The notes: generated from the sequence alone by a model not told the origin. Shown: positions 39,158 through 48,853, counted from the first letter of the stretch. The stretch: 64,000 bases of DNA from Amphritea pacifica (GCF_016924145.1 NZ_JAFFZO010000027.1:1-64000); one strand, 5' to 3'. Made by a program: numbers and translations.

Positions 39158-40468
39158 TTAGTCTCGGTTATATACCGGCTCTCCCATGGCGAAGGTATGT
39201 TTGATCATCCGGTCATCCCCCAGCGTCATCATCACAAACAGACGTTCTTCAATCGATCTGGTCTGTGCCATACGGTAGCTCAGCAGCGGTGTGGCCTGAT
39301 AGTCCAGCACCACAAAGTCGGCTTCACTGCCGGGTTCCAGGTTACCGATCTGATGATCCAGCTGCAGCGCCCGGGCGCCGCCCAGTGTGGCAAGGTAGAA
39401 GGACTTGTACGGATGTAGTCTGACGCCCTGCAACTGCATCACCTTATAGGCCTCATTGAGGGTTTGCAGGATCGAGAAGCTGGTGCCGGCACCGACATCG
39501 GTACCCAGCCCCACTTTGACTCTGTGCTGCTCTGTCTGGGGCAGGTTAAACAGCCCGCTGCCGAGGAACAGGTTGGAGGTGGGGCAGAATGCGATGGCTG
39601 AGCCGGTTTCACTGAGACGCGCACACTCCTCATCACACAGATACACGCCATGGGCAAATACCGAGCGCTCACCCAGTAGCTGGTGGTGATCATATACATC
39701 AAGATAGCCGTTTTGTTGCGGGAACAGCTCTTTAACCCACTCGATCTCACTCCTGTTTTCCGACAGGTGGGTGTGCATATAGAGGCCGTCATACTCCTTG
39801 AGTAACTGGCCGGCCAGGTCCAGCTGCTCCGCTGAGCTGGTGGGGGCAAAACGGGGGGTGACCGCATAGTGCAGGCGGCCTTTACCATGCCAGCGTTCGA
39901 TCAGCGCTTTACTCTCTTCGTAGCTGCCGCGAGGGGTATCGGTGAGCGCTTCAGGGGCGTTGCGATCCATCATCACCTTACCGGCAATCATACGCAGGTT
40001 GCGCTGCTCCGCTTTGCTGAAGAGGGCGTCAACTGATTCCGGGTGCACAGTGCCAAATACCAGTGCAGTGGTAGTACCGTTTCGAAGTAATTCGGTCAGG
40101 AAGATATCAGCGACCTCGTCAGCATGCTGACGGTCGGCAAACTGTTGTTCAGCCGGGAAGGTGTAGTTTTCCAGCCAGTCCAGTAACTGCTCGCCGTAGG
40201 AGGCGATCATGCCCGTTTGTGGATAATGGATGTGGGTGTCGATAAACCCCGGGGTGATCAGTGCATTTGGGTAATGCTTGATTTCACAGCCCTGCGGTAG
40301 CTGTGGTAACAGGTCCGGGGCGTTTCCCAGTGCGCTGATTTTACCGTTCTCAACCAGCATCAGGCCATCTTCAAAATAGCGGATGCAGTCGGTTAAACCG
40401 ATCTCGGCGGGGTCGCCCAGGCTGTCCAGCATAGCGGCACGGTAAGCGATTGCGGTGTTTTGTGTCAT
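39158..40468 (-). CDS. guaD: Guanine deaminase GuaD
   Basis: A 436-residue amidohydrolase that deaminates guanine to xanthine. Zinc and active-site segments are PGFIDTHIHYPQTGM, HTHLSENRSEI, FAHGVYLCDEE and LGTDVGAGTS, and ALQLDHQIGNLEPGSEADFVVLD is at the C terminus. The start at 40468 is chosen; ten residues upstream lack family similarity. It is the last gene of the operon xdhA-xdhB-xdhC-guaD, 42 bp after xdhC, so its product xanthine feeds straight to xanthine dehydrogenase. Confidence 0.93.
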   Translation of the reverse strand: MTQNTAIAYRAAMLDSLGDPAEIGLTDCIRYFEDGLMLVENGKISALGNAPDLLPQLPQGCEIKHYPNALITPGFIDTHIHYPQTGMIASYGEQLLDWLENYTFPAEQQFADRQHADEVADIFLTELLRNGTTTALVFGTVHPESVDALFSKAEQRNLRMIAGKVMMDRNAPEALTDTPRGSYEESKALIERWHGKGRLHYAVTPRFAPTSSAEQLDLAGQLLKEYDGLYMHTHLSENRSEIEWVKELFPQQNGYLDVYDHHQLLGERSVFAHGVYLCDEECARLSETGSAIAFCPTSNLFLGSGLFNLPQTEQHRVKVGLGTDVGAGTSFSILQTLNEAYKVMQLQGVRLHPYKSFYLATLGGARALQLDHQIGNLEPGSEADFVVLDYQATPLLSYRMAQTRSIEERLFVMMTLGDDRMIKHTFAMGEPVYNRD

Positions 40469-40510
40469 GCGGGTTCTCTGTTGTACATCATTTATCATTT
40501 GCTGGCCGGT

Positions 40511-41347
40511 TCAGATGGCCAGACGATCAACCACAGCGGTTGCTGACGTCGTGGTTGTCGCGTTATGTCCGCTGTTGAATCCAGCGTTATAGTGGGCGAT
40601 GATCTCTCCGGCCACCGATACAGCGATCTCGGCGGGCAGCTTGCCTTTGACCTCGGCAATACCCATTGGGCAGGTCATCCGACCGATCTGTTCGCTGCTG
40701 AAACCTTTTGCCTGCAGCCGGTGGATAAACTTGTTGCGTTTGGTTTGCGAGCCGATCAGTCCAAAGTAGCTGAAGTCATTTCGCTTCAGTATCGCTTCAG
40801 TGAGTTCCTGATCCAGCTGGTGGTTGTGGGTCATGACGATAAAGTAACTGCCCGCAGGCTGCTTCCCGACTTCATCCACCGGGAACTCGTTGACCACTTT
40901 CTCCACTCCTTCAGGGATGCTGGCCGGAAACTCATCCTCACGGGCATCGACCCAGCGGATTTTGCAGGGCAGGCTGGCCAGTATCGGTATCAGCGCCCGG
41001 CCAACATGACCGGCACCGAACAGGGTGAGTTTGACTATATCAGTGTTCATCGGCTCAAACAGCAGTGTTGTGGCGCCGCCGCAGCACTGCCCCAGACTGG
41101 CCCCCAGAGAGAAGCGTTCCAGCCTCGGTTGGGTCTGTTGTTCCTGCAGTAGCTGACGGGCGATTTTGATCGCCTTATACTCCAGATGTCCACCGCCGAT
41201 GGTGTCAAACTGCTGTGCTTCGCTGACGATCATCTTGGCGCCGGCGTTGCGCGGGGTTGACCCGCGCTCCTCCACCACCGTGATGATAACCGCCGGAGTG
41301 GCATCGGCTTCAATCTGACTTAGTGCTCTGATCCATGCTGTGTTCAT
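40511..41347 (-). CDS. xdhC: Xanthine dehydrogenase accessory protein XdhC
   Basis: A 278-residue chaperone that binds molybdenum cofactor, promotes its sulfuration and inserts it into XdhB. It contains the XdhC/CoxI N-terminal motif VVEERGSTPRNAGAKM, IGGGHLEY, LGQCCGGATTLLFE (conserved Cys pair) and a Rossmann domain with LTLFGAGHVGRAL, ending MTCPMGIAEVKGKLPAEIAVSVAGEII. It stands 24 bp after xdhB. Confidence 0.93.
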   Translation of the reverse strand: MNTAWIRALSQIEADATPAVIITVVEERGSTPRNAGAKMIVSEAQQFDTIGGGHLEYKAIKIARQLLQEQQTQPRLERFSLGASLGQCCGGATTLLFEPMNTDIVKLTLFGAGHVGRALIPILASLPCKIRWVDAREDEFPASIPEGVEKVVNEFPVDEVGKQPAGSYFIVMTHNHQLDQELTEAILKRNDFSYFGLIGSQTKRNKFIHRLQAKGFSSEQIGRMTCPMGIAEVKGKLPAEIAVSVAGEIIAHYNAGFNSGHNATTTTSATAVVDRLAI

Positions 41348-41371
41348 GGCAAGGCTCCTGCGATTTTCGCT

Positions 41372-43765
41372 TCAGGTGGTTATCTCAGCCGCCGGGGCCG
41401 GGTTATGCTGCGTTTGTCGCTGCTGCATATCCTGGACCGCCCAGAGCACCCGTTCGGGAGTTGCCGGTGCATCCAGTGCCGGGCTGCTGCGATAATCCCC
41501 AATGCTGGCGATGGCGTCTTTAATGGCGCAGAATACCGAGATCCCCAGCATAAAGGGGGGTTCTCCCACCGCTTTAGAGTGGAATACAGTGTCTTCGCGG
41601 TTTTTACGGTTTTCAACCAGTCGGACACGGAAATCGATCGGCATATCGGTGATCGCAGGAATTTTGTATCCGGCCGGGCCTGAGGTCATCAGACGCCCCT
41701 GATCATTCCACACCAGTTCCTCTGTTGTCAGCCAGCCGGCACCCTGCACGAACGCCCCTTCAACCTGACCAATATCGATGGCCGGGTTCAGCGATGCACC
41801 TACATCGTGAAGGATATCAACCCGCAGAATTTTGTATTCACCGGTGAGGGTATCGATCACCACTTCGCTGCAAGCCGCGCCATAGGCAAAATAGTAGAAA
41901 GGACGACCTCTGGCTTTTTCCCGGTCATAGAATATCTTAGGTGTGCGATAGAAACCGGTGCTGGAGAGCGAGATCTGATTAAAATAGGCCAGCTGAATAA
42001 AGTCGGCAAAGGGCATCAGCTGATCCCGGATCAGCACATGGTTATTGTGAAACTCAACATCCTCTTCGGTCACGTTAAAGTGACGGGCGGCAAACTCTAC
42101 CAGGCGCTGTTTGATGGTACGGGCCGCGTTCTGCGCAGCTTTACCGTTCAGGTCGGCGCCGGATGAGGCGGCTGTCGGTGAGGTGTTGGGCACCTTCTCA
42201 GTATTGGTGGCGGTGATCTGAATGTTGTTAAAGTCCACCTGGAACTCTTCTGCGACGATCTGTGCAACCTTGGTGTTCAGCCCCTGTCCCATCTCGGTAC
42301 CCCCGTGATTGAGGTGGATACTGCCATCGGTGTAGATATGGATCAGGGCACCGGCCTGGTTGAGGAAGGTGGCCGTGAAGGAGATGCCAAATTTGACCGG
42401 TGTCAGCGCCAGCCCCTTTTTCAGGAATGGACTGCTGGCATTGTATGCCTTAATCTCCCGGCGCCGCTGATGGTAATCGCTGCTCTGCTCAAGATCGGCA
42501 AGCATTTCGGGCAGCACATTATCCTCCACCTTCTGGTAGTAGTGGGTGGTGTCGCGGCCCTCATCGCCATAGAGGTTAAGCTTGCGTACCTCCAGCGGGT
42601 CTTTTCCCAGTGTGCGGGCGATCTCATCGAGAATGATTTCCGGCATGATCAGCCCCTGTGGGCCACCAAAGCCGCGATAGGCGGTATTCGATGCGGTGTT
42701 GGTTTTGCAGCGATAACCGGTGATAGTGGCATCACCCAGATAATAACTGTTATCGCTGTGGAACATCGCCCGGTCGACAATTGAGTCGGACAGGTCGGGG
42801 GAGTTACCGCAGTTGCCCGCCAGCTTCATTTCGCAGCCGGTGATCATACCGTTGTCGTCAAAGCCAACGTCATACTGGTTGAAGAAGGGATGACGTTTAC
42901 CGGTCATCATCATATCTTCCATACGGGGCAGGCGCATCTTGGCCGGGCGACCGGTGAGCTTAGCCACCACGGCGGCGATGCAGGCAGGTCCCGCCGCCTG
43001 AGTCTCTTTACCACCAAAGCCGCCGCCCATGCGGCGCATATCGATCTGCACCTTGTTAAAGGGAATATCGAGTACCTCAGCCACCAGTTTCTGAACCTCT
43101 GTGGGGTTCTGGGTGGAGGAGTAGACGATCATGCCGCCATCTTCGGTGGGCACAACTGAGGATATCTGGGTTTCCAGATAGAAATGTTCCTGACCTCCGA
43201 TATGCACGCTGCCGGAGATACGGTGTTGTGCAGAGGCCAGCGCAGCGGCAGAATCTCCCCGTTGATGGGTGTGCGGATCGCTGACAAAGTGGTTGTTTCG
43301 CAGAGCCTGTTCAACCGACAGCACCGGTTCCAGCTCTTCATACTCAACAATGGCAGCCATCGCTGCTTTGCGGGCGGTTTCGTGGTCATTGGCGGCTACC
43401 GCCAGCAGCGGCTGACCGTAATACTCCACCCGATCTTCAACCAGCAGAGGGTCCCCGGGTTTCAGGGCGCCGATATCTTTTATACCGGGGATATCCTCAG
43501 CGGTGATCGCAATGGCAACCCCTGGAAATTCATAGCAGGGGCTGGTGTCGATGCGGGTGATCCGGGCATGGGCCTTTTCAGACATCCGCGCATAGATATG
43601 CAGCTGATTGGGGAACTCAAGCCGGTCATCGACATAGATCGCTTCACCGCTGACCTGCTTTGCCGCGCTTTCATGTTTGACGCTGCGGCCAACGCCGGTA
43701 TTCAGATCCTGTTTCGTCAGTTCCAGCATCTCTTCATAGCTGGCTTTTTTCTTATGATCAGACAT
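41372..43765 (-). CDS. xdhB: Xanthine dehydrogenase molybdopterin subunit XdhB
   Basis: A 797-residue large subunit holding the molybdenum active site, where hypoxanthine and xanthine are hydroxylated to urate. Segments include GEAIYVDDRLEFPNQLH near residue 40, RRMGGGFGGKETQ (cofactor contact) and the Arg-containing TNTASNTAYRGFGGPQG. The catalytic glutamate is near the C terminus in KAVGEPPFMLG. Its start overlaps the xdhA stop by 8 bp, so the subunits are co-translated. Confidence 0.94.
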   Translation of the reverse strand: MSDHKKKASYEEMLELTKQDLNTGVGRSVKHESAAKQVSGEAIYVDDRLEFPNQLHIYARMSEKAHARITRIDTSPCYEFPGVAIAITAEDIPGIKDIGALKPGDPLLVEDRVEYYGQPLLAVAANDHETARKAAMAAIVEYEELEPVLSVEQALRNNHFVSDPHTHQRGDSAAALASAQHRISGSVHIGGQEHFYLETQISSVVPTEDGGMIVYSSTQNPTEVQKLVAEVLDIPFNKVQIDMRRMGGGFGGKETQAAGPACIAAVVAKLTGRPAKMRLPRMEDMMMTGKRHPFFNQYDVGFDDNGMITGCEMKLAGNCGNSPDLSDSIVDRAMFHSDNSYYLGDATITGYRCKTNTASNTAYRGFGGPQGLIMPEIILDEIARTLGKDPLEVRKLNLYGDEGRDTTHYYQKVEDNVLPEMLADLEQSSDYHQRRREIKAYNASSPFLKKGLALTPVKFGISFTATFLNQAGALIHIYTDGSIHLNHGGTEMGQGLNTKVAQIVAEEFQVDFNNIQITATNTEKVPNTSPTAASSGADLNGKAAQNAARTIKQRLVEFAARHFNVTEEDVEFHNNHVLIRDQLMPFADFIQLAYFNQISLSSTGFYRTPKIFYDREKARGRPFYYFAYGAACSEVVIDTLTGEYKILRVDILHDVGASLNPAIDIGQVEGAFVQGAGWLTTEELVWNDQGRLMTSGPAGYKIPAITDMPIDFRVRLVENRKNREDTVFHSKAVGEPPFMLGISVFCAIKDAIASIGDYRSSPALDAPATPERVLWAVQDMQQRQTQHNPAPAAEITT

Positions 43766-45197
43766 ATGCAGTTACCCGTGTTTCAACTTCTGGGGATTCG
43801 ATCTCAACAAAGTAGCGGGTCAGCATGTTGCCAGCGACCTGCATGCGATACTCCTTCGAGGCACGGAAATCTGAGATCGGACTGAAATCCTGTTGCAGTG
43901 CTTGTTTGGCCTGTTCGATCGTTGCCATCGTCCAGGGAGCGCCTGTCAACGCCTGCTCGCAGAGGCTGGCACGCTTCGGAATTGCCGCCATACCACCAAA
44001 TGCGATGCGGGCTGATTCAATGATGCCGTTGCTGATTTTCAGGTTAAAGCAACCCAGCACAGCAGATATATCGTCGTCGATTCGTTTGGAAATCTTATAG
44101 CTGCGGAACACGCCATTGTCTGCCGCCCGGGGGACGATCACTTTTTCGATAAATTCACCCGGTTGCTGGTCGGTGACCTTATAGTCGATGAAGTAGTCCT
44201 GCAGATCGATGGTGCGAACTGCGTTACCCTTTCTCAGTACCAGTTTTGCGTCCAGCGCGATCAGCGCCGGGGGGGAATCGCCAATCGGCGATGCGTTACC
44301 GATATTGCCCCCCAGGGTGCCCTGATTGCGGATCTGCAGCGAAGCAAAGCGGTGCAGCAGGGCACCAAAGTCGGGGTAATCGTTATTCAGGACGTGGTAG
44401 CAACTGCTCAGAGAGGCGCCGGCACCCAGCTCGATCTGTTCATCGCTGACACTGATCTGTTTCAGCCCGGCGATATCACCAATATAGATCAGCGTCTCTA
44501 TTGCCCGGTGAAACTGGGTAACTTCGAGGGCCAGATCGGTGCCGCCAGCCAGCAGCCGGGCATCGGGATACTGCTCTAACAGGTTTGACAGCTCTGCCAC
44601 CGTGGTCGGGTTAAAGGATCGTTTAGTGCCATCACTCAGTTCGGCTTGTTGCGTGGGTTGTATCTCCCGCAGTCTGGCAACTGTGGCATCCTGTTCCGTG
44701 CTGAAACTGTCAGGTGTGGCATCCACATACATCTTTGCAGCGGCCTCTATGATCGGCCGGTAACCGGTGCAGCGACACAGGTTGCCCGCCAGTGCTTCAT
44801 TGATCTCCTCTTTGTCAGGATGGGTGATATTCTTGCCCAGCGCGAACATCGACATAACGATGCCCGGGGTACAGAAACCACACTGACTGCCGTGGCAGTC
44901 GACCATCGCCTGTTGCGCCGGATGTAGCGCAGATCCCTGCTTGAGGTCCTCAACGGTTATCAGTTGCTTACCGTTCAGGGCGGAAACAAAGGTCAGACAG
45001 GAGTTGAGGCTTTTATAGCGGATACGGTCGCCATCCAGCTCCCCCACTACCACGGTGCAGGCGCCACAGTCGCCTGATGCACAACCCTCTTTAGTGCCCG
45101 TCCTGCCGGATTCGGAACGCAGGTAGTTGAGTACCGTCATATTGGGGTCTAGCTGCTGCTCGACCCGCAGTTCCCTGTTGAGTAAGAACCTGATCAA
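43758..45197 (-). CDS. xdhA: Xanthine dehydrogenase iron-sulfur/FAD subunit XdhA
   Basis: A 479-residue small subunit passing electrons from the molybdenum site to NAD. The N-terminal plant-type 2Fe-2S domain has CASGDCGACTVV and LNSCLTF; the second 2Fe-2S domain has CGFCTPG and CRCTGYRPI (about residues 105-155). From about residue 195 follows the FAD domain with LLAGGTDLALEVTQ and GTLGGNIGNASPIGDS. First gene of the operon, with a promoter at 45254-45282 and two TTGTATACAA-type sites further upstream. Confidence 0.94.
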   Translation of the reverse strand: MIRFLLNRELRVEQQLDPNMTVLNYLRSESGRTGTKEGCASGDCGACTVVVGELDGDRIRYKSLNSCLTFVSALNGKQLITVEDLKQGSALHPAQQAMVDCHGSQCGFCTPGIVMSMFALGKNITHPDKEEINEALAGNLCRCTGYRPIIEAAAKMYVDATPDSFSTEQDATVARLREIQPTQQAELSDGTKRSFNPTTVAELSNLLEQYPDARLLAGGTDLALEVTQFHRAIETLIYIGDIAGLKQISVSDEQIELGAGASLSSCYHVLNNDYPDFGALLHRFASLQIRNQGTLGGNIGNASPIGDSPPALIALDAKLVLRKGNAVRTIDLQDYFIDYKVTDQQPGEFIEKVIVPRAADNGVFRSYKISKRIDDDISAVLGCFNLKISNGIIESARIAFGGMAAIPKRASLCEQALTGAPWTMATIEQAKQALQQDFSPISDFRASKEYRMQVAGNMLTRYFVEIESPEVETRVTAYV

Positions 45198-45253
45198 GGT
45201 GGACCTCCTGTTTTTAGGTTTTATCTTTATGGAGTTTAGTTCGGATTTAAGCC

Positions 45254-45282
45254 ATTAAATTAAAACCTGACTTTTAAGTCAA
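45254..45282 (-). promoter_or_regulatory. xdhA promoter overlapped by a TGACTT-TT-AAGTCA palindrome
   Basis: On the minus strand TTGACT (45282-45277), 17 bases and TTTAAT (45259-45254) make a good sigma-70 promoter about 57 bp upstream of the xdhA ATG. A perfect palindrome TGACTT-TT-AAGTCA (45268-45281) covers the -35 box and part of the spacer. The same block sits at 9441-9460. Confidence 0.55.
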
Positions 45283-45420
45283 CTTATTTGCAGCTCACTG
45301 ATCTGCAATCCAACGGTTTTGCATATGGTATTTGCCTGTTGGTTTGAATAAATGCGGGAGATTGTTCTGTGGTGGGTGTGAAATATGGCTGGAATTTCTG
45401 TAATAAATAAAAAGAGTATT

Positions 45421-45454
45421 TTGTATACCTTTATTTTGTTATTTTTGTATACAA
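45421..45454. promoter_or_regulatory. Two TTGTATACAA-type operators in the xdhA/permease divergent region
   Basis: TTGTATACCT at 45421-45430 (two mismatches) and a perfect TTGTATACAA at 45445-45454, 24 bp apart. They lie about 225 bp upstream of xdhA and 350 bp upstream of the permease. Confidence 0.6.
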
Positions 45455-45799
45455 AGTATGGGTGTGTCTTTTGGTGTGTTGCATTGAAAACCGTTTGCGA
45501 ACTGCCTGTCGCTATCATCGGGAAAACTCAGGAAGACTGCAATGCCGTGATGGCAGCGGTGGCAGAGCGTTGCACTGCTGTTTTAACCCGGCCGTTGGTT
45601 TGGCCGGGCTTTCAGAAGAGGATAAAGCCGAAGGGCTGTTTTCATAATGTGGATACAATGTTTTTATATTTTGTGGACAATAATCTCTATCTGGATTACT
45701 TTTATAACTCGTTGGACAAACAGTCTGGCTGATCGCTTGTGAAGCCCCTGTTGCCTGATACGCTGCAGGGGGCCAATAACAATAAATAGGTATGTCACA
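45455..45799 (+). promoter_or_regulatory. Leader/promoter region of the xanthine/urate permease
   Basis: No gene is supported. CCCGGCC-(8)-GGCCGGG at 45587-45608, followed by CTTTC, is a strong hairpin about 190 bp before the permease. TTGT-GG-ACAA at 45671-45680 keeps both operator half-sites, and GTGGATACAA is at 45649-45658. The region may be an attenuator plus operator; it might instead be decayed coding sequence. Confidence 0.4.
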
Positions 45800-47272
45800 A
45801 TGGCAAATCAGAGTTCCAAAATTCATTTGATCTTCGGGTTGGAAGACAAGCCGGGGATTACCGTATCAACCTTTGCGGCTTTGCAGCATGTACTGGCAAG
45901 TTTTATCGGCATAATCACCCCGACACTGATTGTTGGCGGTGTGCTGGGGCTTGGCAGTGAGGTGCCCTATCTGGTCAGCATGGCGTTGATAGTCTCCGGT
46001 ATAGGAACCTTTATTCAGGCGCGTCGTATAGGCCCGGTGGGATCGGGGCTTCTTTGTGTGCAGGGCACCAGCTTCGCTTTTCTCAGTTCCATCCTGGCGG
46101 CGGGTTTTATTGTCAAAGGTAAGGGCGGCGGCCCGGAGGAGATCCTCTCGACCATTTTCGGCGTCTGTTTTTTCGGCGCGTTTGTGGAGATATTTCTGAG
46201 TCGCTTTATCGATAAGCTGAAACGGATTATTACCCCGGTGGTTACCGGCACGATAATCACGCTGATCGGCCTGTCACTGATAAAGGTGTCGATGACCGAT
46301 ATTGCCGGAGGCTTCGGAGCCAAAGATCTGGGGGCCCCGGTGAACCTGGCGCTGGCAGGGATTGTGCTGATAACTATCGTGATCTTTAACCGTTTTCAGG
46401 TACAGATGTTACGTCTGAGTGCGGTGATAATCGGCCTGACATTTGGCTTTCTTGTCGCCTGGTCGATGGGTAAGGTTGATTTCAGCGGTTTGAATGAGGT
46501 GGCGCTGATTGCGATTCCGGTACCGTTTAAATATGGTTTCAGTTTTGATTTTGCGGCGTTTCTGCCAATCGCTATTATCTATCTGATTACTGCACTGGAA
46601 ACCACCGGCGACCTCACGGCAAACAGTATGGTGTCAAATCAGCCGGTGTCCGGGCCGGTGTATGTTAAGCGAATCAAAGCCGGTGTACTGGCTGATGGCT
46701 GCAATTCGGCGATCGCTTCATCGCTGAACAGTCTGCCGATGACCACCTTCAGCCAGAATAACGGTGTGATTCAGCTGACCGGTGTGGCCAGCCGCCATGT
46801 GGCGCTGTTTATTGCCGGCATTCTGGTGTTACTGGGATTGTTTCCCATCATCGGCGGCGTCTTGCAGCAGATGCCAAAACCGGTGTTGGGTGGTGCGACG
46901 CTGATTATGTTTGGTACCGTGGCGATGGCGGGGGTTAAGATTATCTCCCAGGCGGGACTGAATCGCCGCAATATGCTGATCACCGCGATCTCTATCGGTC
47001 TGGGACTGGGGGTGGCATCTGTACCAGAAGTATTGTCTGCCATGCCAGCGACGCTGAAAAATATTATCGGTTCGCCGCTCACCATTGGTGCACTGGCAGC
47101 CATTATCCTGAACTTCATCCTGCCAACCAATATGGATGGCGAAGAGGTTGAAGAGACAGAAGTCGAGGGTACTGATGACAATGCTTGCAGAGGATCTGCA
47201 GCAGAGACAGCTGCAGACACTATGACCCCTCAGGGACAAAATCCCTCGCTGTGTTCCAGTGTTAATGGCTAA
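45800..47272 (+). CDS. NCS2 xanthine/urate-type permease
   Basis: A 490-residue nucleobase:cation symporter of the UraA/XanQ/UacT branch, with about 12 helices. Typical segments are FGLEDKPGITVSTFAALQHVLASFIGIITP at the N terminus, QGTSFAFLSS, ITALETTGDLTANS (helix 8 motif), LADGCNSAIASSLNSLPMTTFSQNNGVIQLTGVASR and MFGTVAMAGVKI. The C-terminal 45 residues are polar and variable. It lies between xdhA and the 8-oxoguanine deaminase gene, whose region it overlaps slightly, so it is likely a xanthine or urate importer. Precise substrate not determined by eye. Confidence 0.85.
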   Translation: MANQSSKIHLIFGLEDKPGITVSTFAALQHVLASFIGIITPTLIVGGVLGLGSEVPYLVSMALIVSGIGTFIQARRIGPVGSGLLCVQGTSFAFLSSILAAGFIVKGKGGGPEEILSTIFGVCFFGAFVEIFLSRFIDKLKRIITPVVTGTIITLIGLSLIKVSMTDIAGGFGAKDLGAPVNLALAGIVLITIVIFNRFQVQMLRLSAVIIGLTFGFLVAWSMGKVDFSGLNEVALIAIPVPFKYGFSFDFAAFLPIAIIYLITALETTGDLTANSMVSNQPVSGPVYVKRIKAGVLADGCNSAIASSLNSLPMTTFSQNNGVIQLTGVASRHVALFIAGILVLLGLFPIIGGVLQQMPKPVLGGATLIMFGTVAMAGVKIISQAGLNRRNMLITAISIGLGLGVASVPEVLSAMPATLKNIIGSPLTIGALAAIILNFILPTNMDGEEVEETEVEGTDDNACRGSAAETAADTMTPQGQNPSLCSSVNG

Positions 47273-47321
47273 TGATTGCCCGTCATATCTAATAAATGAG
47301 TTTACTAACGGAGTGAAGACG

Positions 47322-48671
47322 TTGAACAGTTCCCGGCGTATCTGGATTAAGAACCCTCTGGCAACACTGGACAGTGAGTGTGCTGGCGGGGTGGTGATAG
47401 AGGGACAGACGATTGTTGCAGTGCTGGCCAGTGGCGCATCACCGGTTCAGCCTGTGGATGAGGTGTTTGACGCCCGTGAACATGTCCTGTTGCCGGGACT
47501 GATTAACAGTCATCACCACTTTTATCAGACCCTCACCCGGGCGTTTCCCCAGGCGCTGAATAAATCCCTGTTCAGCTGGCTGAAAAGCCTCTATCCCGTA
47601 TGGGCTAAGCTGGGAGAGGAGATGATTGAAGTGTCGACTCAGGTGGCGCTGGCAGAGTTGCTGCTGTCCGGATGTACTACCGCCAGTGATCATCACTACC
47701 TGTTTCCTCAGGGGCTGGAGAACGCTATCGATATTCAGATGGCGCAGGCTGAAAAACTGGGTGTCAGGGTGCATCTCACCCGTGGTTCGATGAGCCTGGG
47801 CGAAGAGGATGGCGGCTTGCCACCTCAGTCAACGGTGCAGAGTGAAGAGGCTGTTCTGGATGACAGCGAACGTCTGATTAGCCAGTATCATCAGTCCGAA
47901 GCGGGGGCGATGAGCCGGGTTGCACTGGCGCCCTGTTCACCGTTTTCGGTAAGCGAAAGTCTGATGCGGGCCAGCGCTGAACTGGCACAAAAATATGATG
48001 TGCGACTGCATACCCATCTGGCGGAAACCCATGATGAAACGGCGTTCTGTATCAAGATGTTTGGTCTGCGGCCACTGGACTACCTGGAGAAGGTTGGCTG
48101 GCTGACCGACCGGGTATGGCTGGCTCACGGAATCCATTTTAATGACAATGAAGTGCGTCGTCTGGGGGCTGCGGGAACCGGTATCTGCCACTGCCCATCC
48201 TCCAATATGCTGTTGGCGTCAGGCTTGTGTCCGACACTGGATCTTGAAGCTGCGGGTAGCCCTGTGGGGCTGGGGGTGGATGGTTCGGCTTCCAACGATG
48301 GCTCCAACATGATTCAGGAGGTACGTCAGGCATTCCTGCTGGGTCGCCTCAAGTACGATGCATCTGAAATTACCCATCAGAAAGTACTGTCCTGGGCGAC
48401 TGAAGGCTCTGCCCGCTGTCTGGGCCGGGATGATCTGGGATCACTTAAAGTGGGGCAACAGGCGGATATTGCCCTGTTCAAACTGGATGAGCTGCGCTTT
48501 GCCGGTGCTGGCGATCCATTGGCGGCGCTGGTGCTCTGCGGTGCCCATCAGGCCGACCGGGTGATGGTGGCTGGCCGGTGGCGTGTGATTGACGGTGCCA
48601 TCGTCGATTATGATATCGCGCAATTAATCCAGCGACAGAAAGCTCTGGCAAGAAAACTGGCCGCCAACTGA
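47322..48671 (+). CDS. 8-oxoguanine deaminase
   Basis: A 449-residue amidohydrolase converting 8-oxoguanine to urate. It closely follows the Pseudomonas PA0142-type enzyme: RRIWIKNPLA, LPGLINSHHHFYQTLTRAF, SGCTTASDHHYLFP, LTRGSMSLGEEDGGLPPQ, RLHTHLAETHDE, WLAHGIHF, HCPSSNMLLASGLCP and GLGVDGSASNDGSNM. A TTG at 47322 with CGGAG upstream gives the family length; a frame open from 47259 would add about 20 residues without similarity. It is 49 bp after the permease, in the same operon. Its urate product enters the PuuD pathway. Confidence 0.88.
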   Translation: MNSSRRIWIKNPLATLDSECAGGVVIEGQTIVAVLASGASPVQPVDEVFDAREHVLLPGLINSHHHFYQTLTRAFPQALNKSLFSWLKSLYPVWAKLGEEMIEVSTQVALAELLLSGCTTASDHHYLFPQGLENAIDIQMAQAEKLGVRVHLTRGSMSLGEEDGGLPPQSTVQSEEAVLDDSERLISQYHQSEAGAMSRVALAPCSPFSVSESLMRASAELAQKYDVRLHTHLAETHDETAFCIKMFGLRPLDYLEKVGWLTDRVWLAHGIHFNDNEVRRLGAAGTGICHCPSSNMLLASGLCPTLDLEAAGSPVGLGVDGSASNDGSNMIQEVRQAFLLGRLKYDASEITHQKVLSWATEGSARCLGRDDLGSLKVGQQADIALFKLDELRFAGAGDPLAALVLCGAHQADRVMVAGRWRVIDGAIVDYDIAQLIQRQKALARKLAAN

Positions 48672-48853
48672 TCAGCCACGCGGTCTGATGCTGTCCGCTG
48701 CATCTTCGTAGCGGACATAACCCTTACTACCCTGTGTAATTTTACCCCGTCATGCTGGCCACAACTGGCCGGCAGGGCAACGCTCGTTTTAAAAAACGCG
48801 TTTGCAAAAAAGTGTGTCTGAAAACTGAAAATATAACAATAAGGAAACCTAAG

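Noticed and set aside
45385-45732. A 115-codon open frame upstream of the NCS2 permease
   Set aside because: It has no ribosome site, an odd composition, and covers operators and a strong hairpin; it is treated as leader sequence.
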